Source: Actinomycetota bacterium (GTDB lineage: Bacteria; Actinomycetota; Acidimicrobiia; Acidimicrobiales; BP-101). Taken from it: a DNA stretch of 14,835 bases. Numbering within the stretch: position 1 is the first letter of the stretch; each line of letters starts with the position of its first letter. This document shows, piece after piece, positions 13,170 to 14,835 of the stretch. The stretch is from positions 1 to 14,835 of the forward strand of contig JAUTXA010000006.1 in the NCBI GenBank assembly GCA_030838265.1, written 5' to 3'. The notes under the pieces were generated by a model. The model was not told the origin of the DNA, made no database searches, and saw only the letters and a list, made by a program, of their open reading frames with translations. The position numbers and the translations under genes are program-made.

Positions 13170-13200
13170 GGGCCGACGCCTCACGCCCCCCGCTCCCTGG

Positions 13201-13231
13201 GCGTGAAACATCACCGGATGATGTTTCACGC
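13201..13231. promoter_or_regulatory. Perfect 13-bp inverted repeat upstream of the SMP-30 gene
   Basis: GCGTGAAACATCA and TGATGTTTCACGC are perfect reverse complements separated by five bases (CCGGA). The element is richer in A/T than its surroundings. It lies 31 bases after queF and 20 bases before the SMP-30 start. It could be an operator for a dimeric repressor controlling the lactonase gene, or a terminator hairpin for queF; no T run follows it, which favours the operator. Confidence 0.5.
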
Positions 13232-13251
13232 GCATAGAGCAGACTGCGGCC

Positions 13252-14199
13252 ATGGAGAACCCTCGCCTGATCGCTTCCGGGCTGCGCTTCCCGGAGGGCC
13301 CCCTGGTCATGGCCGACGGCAGCCTCATCTTCTGCGAGATGTTGGCGGGCCGGCTGAGCCAGGTTCGGCCTCCGTCGACCGACGTCGCCGTCGTGGCCGA
13401 GCTCGGTGGCGGGGCCAACGGGGCGGCGCTCGGGCCCGACGGGGCCATCTACGTCTGCAACAACGGCGGCTACGCCTTCACCGATCTGGGGGTGATGCTC
13501 CTCCCCACGGCCGAGCCCTACGGACGGGATCAGGCCGACGACTACTCCGGCGGTCGCATCGAGCGGGTCGATCCGGAAACGGGTGAGGTGACGGTGCTCT
13601 ACACCGAGTGCGACGGGAACCCGCTGAAGAGCCCCAACGACATCGTGTTCGACTCGACGGGCCATTTCTGGTTCACCGATCACGGCCACGCCCGGCCGCG
13701 CGAGGAGGACCGGGGCGGCCTGTACTACGCGGCGGCCGACGGCTCGTCGATCGTCGAGGCGGTGTTCCCCTTGAACCGGCCCAACGGTGTGGGCCTGTCG
13801 CCCGCCGGCGACCGCGTCTACGTGGCCGAGACCATGACCGGCCGCCTGTGGGCGTGGGGCCTCGACGGGCCCGGCAACCTGGTCAAGGCCGTCCCCTACG
13901 GAACCGGTGGCACGCTCGTCACCGGGCTACCTGGCCTGCAGTACTTCGACTCGCTCGGGGTCGAGGCCGACGGCAACGTCTGCGTCGCCACCCTCCTCAA
14001 CGGCGGCATCACCGTGTGCTCACCCGATGGTTCGAGGGTCGAGCACGTGCCGTCCGGCGGCGAGTTCTCGGACGTCCTGACCACCAACATCTGCTGGGGC
14101 GGCGACGACATGCAGACCGCCTACATCACCCTCTCGTCATCGGGCCGGATCATCGCCGTCGACTGGCCGCGGCCCGGCCTACGCCTGGCCTACCCTTAG
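13252..14199 (+). CDS. SMP-30/gluconolactonase-like beta-propeller hydrolase
   Basis: A 315-residue cytosolic six-bladed propeller of the SMP-30/gluconolactonase family, whose members hydrolyse sugar lactones or organophosphates using one divalent metal ion. The expected metal ligands are present: Glu15 in RFPEGP, Asn129 in LKSPNDIVFD, Asn178 in NRPNGVGLS and Asp233 in YFDSLGVEADG. No signal peptide is visible. The ATG at 13252 places the FPEGP strand at residues 13-17, as is normal. It follows a perfect inverted repeat that may be its operator. The 3' end lies within a stem-loop shared with the next gene. The substrate cannot be read from sequence; aromatic-pathway and sugar-acid lactones are both possible. 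Confidence 0.88.
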   Translation: MENPRLIASGLRFPEGPLVMADGSLIFCEMLAGRLSQVRPPSTDVAVVAELGGGANGAALGPDGAIYVCNNGGYAFTDLGVMLLPTAEPYGRDQADDYSGGRIERVDPETGEVTVLYTECDGNPLKSPNDIVFDSTGHFWFTDHGHARPREEDRGGLYYAAADGSSIVEAVFPLNRPNGVGLSPAGDRVYVAETMTGRLWAWGLDGPGNLVKAVPYGTGGTLVTGLPGLQYFDSLGVEADGNVCVATLLNGGITVCSPDGSRVEHVPSGGEFSDVLTTNICWGGDDMQTAYITLSSSGRIIAVDWPRPGLRLAYP

Positions 14200-14221
14200 C
14201 TCCTCGACGGGGAGCTAAGGG
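14193..14221 (+). promoter_or_regulatory. Stem-loop joining the SMP-30 stop to the next Shine-Dalgarno
   Basis: CCCTTAGCTCC pairs perfectly with GGAGCTAAGGG (11 bp, 7-base loop). The left arm contains the TAG stop of the SMP-30 gene (14197-14199); the right arm contains the AAGGGGG ribosome binding site (14217-14223) of the gene at 14233. A ribosome reaching the stop would melt the stem and free that site. The same hairpin could alternatively terminate transcription, but no T run follows. Confidence 0.5.
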
Positions 14222-14232
14222 GGCAACGCGAG

Positions 14233-14538
14233 TTGGGGGATCTGATCCTTGTGGTCATCGTCGTCGGCCTGGTCGCCGTGGCGATCGTCAGCGTCCAGCA
14301 GCTGGGCAGTGCGGGCCGTCGCCGCCGCGAGCTCGAGATGACGCCCCCCGGAGCGCTGCCCGCGAGCGGCGATGACGGCGACATCTACATCCGCCAGGCC
14401 CGCGAGAACTTCCGGTACGCGCAACGGGCGGTGCGGCTGCTCGAGCGCGTGCTCGCCCAAGACGAGACCATCCCCTTCCTCACCAACGAGACGCGCACCG
14501 AGATCCGCAGCCTCATCGATCAGTTCTACGAGTCCTAA
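14233..14538 (+). CDS. Small membrane-anchored protein with helical cytoplasmic tail
   Basis: A 101-residue protein beginning at TTG 14233, with AAGGGGG 9 bases upstream. Residues about 4-21 form one membrane helix (LILVVIVVGLVAVAIVS), followed by an arginine-rich boundary (GRRRRE, 28-33) that should stay in the cytoplasm, then a mixed helical tail (about 52-100) with alternating charges. I do not recognise a family. Its TAA stop overlaps the AAAGGAG ribosome binding site of the SPFH gene, so the two are probably co-translated, and the protein may be a partner of that membrane scaffold. Confidence 0.7.
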   Translation: MGDLILVVIVVGLVAVAIVSVQQLGSAGRRRRELEMTPPGALPASGDDGDIYIRQARENFRYAQRAVRLLERVLAQDETIPFLTNETRTEIRSLIDQFYES

Positions 14539-14553
14539 AGGAGAACAGCCGTC

Positions 14554-14835
14554 ATGCCGCTGCTTCCGCGAACGCGATCACGCCAGTCAGTCGCTCCGTC
14601 CGGTCGGACGGTGGGCGCGGCCGCTGGATTGGTGGCGGTGCTCGTCGCCTTGCTCGTCTTCCTGATCATGTTCGCCGCCGGCTGGCGGTCGGTCCCGCCC
14701 GACAAGGTCCTGCTGCACTACAGCGGTGGACCGACGCAGGGCACCCACTTCAAGGAGATCGTGTCGCCCGGCAGCAGCACCAGCTTCTACGGGCTGCTCG
14801 AGCACTTCTACTTCCTGCCTGCGACGCAGCGGTAC
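14554..14835 (+). CDS. SPFH/band-7 domain membrane protein, 3' truncated by the window
   Basis: The first 94 residues are visible. A basic N terminus (MPLLPRTRSRQ) precedes a membrane helix (about 20-43). The start of an SPFH/band-7 domain follows: VPPDKVLLHYSGGPTQG, then a strand-rich segment with KEIVSPGSS and HFYFLPATQRY, as in stomatin-like proteins that oligomerise at membranes. AAAGGAG at 14537-14543 lies 10 bases before the ATG and begins in the previous gene's stop codon. The gene continues past the right edge, so length and C-terminal features are unknown. Confidence 0.8.
   Translation, partial: MPLLPRTRSRQSVAPSGRTVGAAAGLVAVLVALLVFLIMFAAGWRSVPPDKVLLHYSGGPTQGTHFKEIVSPGSSTSFYGLLEHFYFLPATQRY

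Overview
The window is high-GC bacterial DNA with dense genes, frequent GTG/TTG starts and strong G/C third-position bias. The cluster of dapA, rnj (RNase J) and a large ftsK, together with TANNNT -10 boxes placed 6-7 bases before GTG codons (leaderless starts), points to an actinobacterium. Several proteins resemble those of Acidimicrobiia-like lineages, but that finer placement is an inference from general familiarity, not from a search. No rRNA, tRNA, CRISPR array, insertion sequence or integrase is visible.

Layout. Bases 1-105 hold the edge of a possible minus-strand gene and a leaderless promoter. Bases 106-3270 are a tight plus-strand operon: winged-helix regulator, dapA (lysine/diaminopimelate synthesis) and rnj, joined by 4- and 8-base overlaps. 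Bases 3309-4630 are a glutathione-peroxidase-family thiol peroxidase and an SDR oxidoreductase that appears to start at a CTG overlapping the peroxidase stop. Bases 4749-6614 are an orphan membrane histidine kinase, 6693-9047 ftsK, and 9116-10387 a membrane-anchored TolB-like beta-propeller. Bases 10390-11641 carry three small minus-strand genes: a SelW-like redox protein, a small secreted protein and a small membrane protein, two of them followed by strong stem-loops. From 11739 to the right edge everything is on the plus strand: thrB (homoserine kinase), a DUF5679 zinc-ribbon protein, queF (queuosine pathway), an SMP-30/gluconolactonase-like protein, a small membrane-anchored protein and the start of an SPFH/band-7 protein.

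The main discovery is the minus-strand gene at 10390-10656. It is an 88-residue Rdx/SelW-family protein interrupted by one in-frame TGA exactly at the second position of its redox motif (C-V-T-TGA). Twenty-one bases after the TGA, the mRNA can form a CCGUC-GGUCU-GACGG hairpin whose guanine-rich apical loop fits a bacterial SECIS element. The most economical reading is a selenoprotein with a CxxU redox motif, which ordinary gene calling would miss because it reads TGA as a stop. The selenocysteine machinery (selA, selB, selC, selD) is not in the window and must exist elsewhere if this is right. The glutathione peroxidase in the same window uses an ordinary cysteine.

Secondary points: the likely CTG start of the SDR, three matching leaderless GTG promoters, a perfect inverted repeat containing the ftsK start codon, a 13-bp perfect inverted repeat before the SMP-30 gene, and a hairpin that joins the SMP-30 stop codon to the Shine-Dalgarno of the next gene. 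The longest gene-free stretch is about 210 bases (11105-11314).
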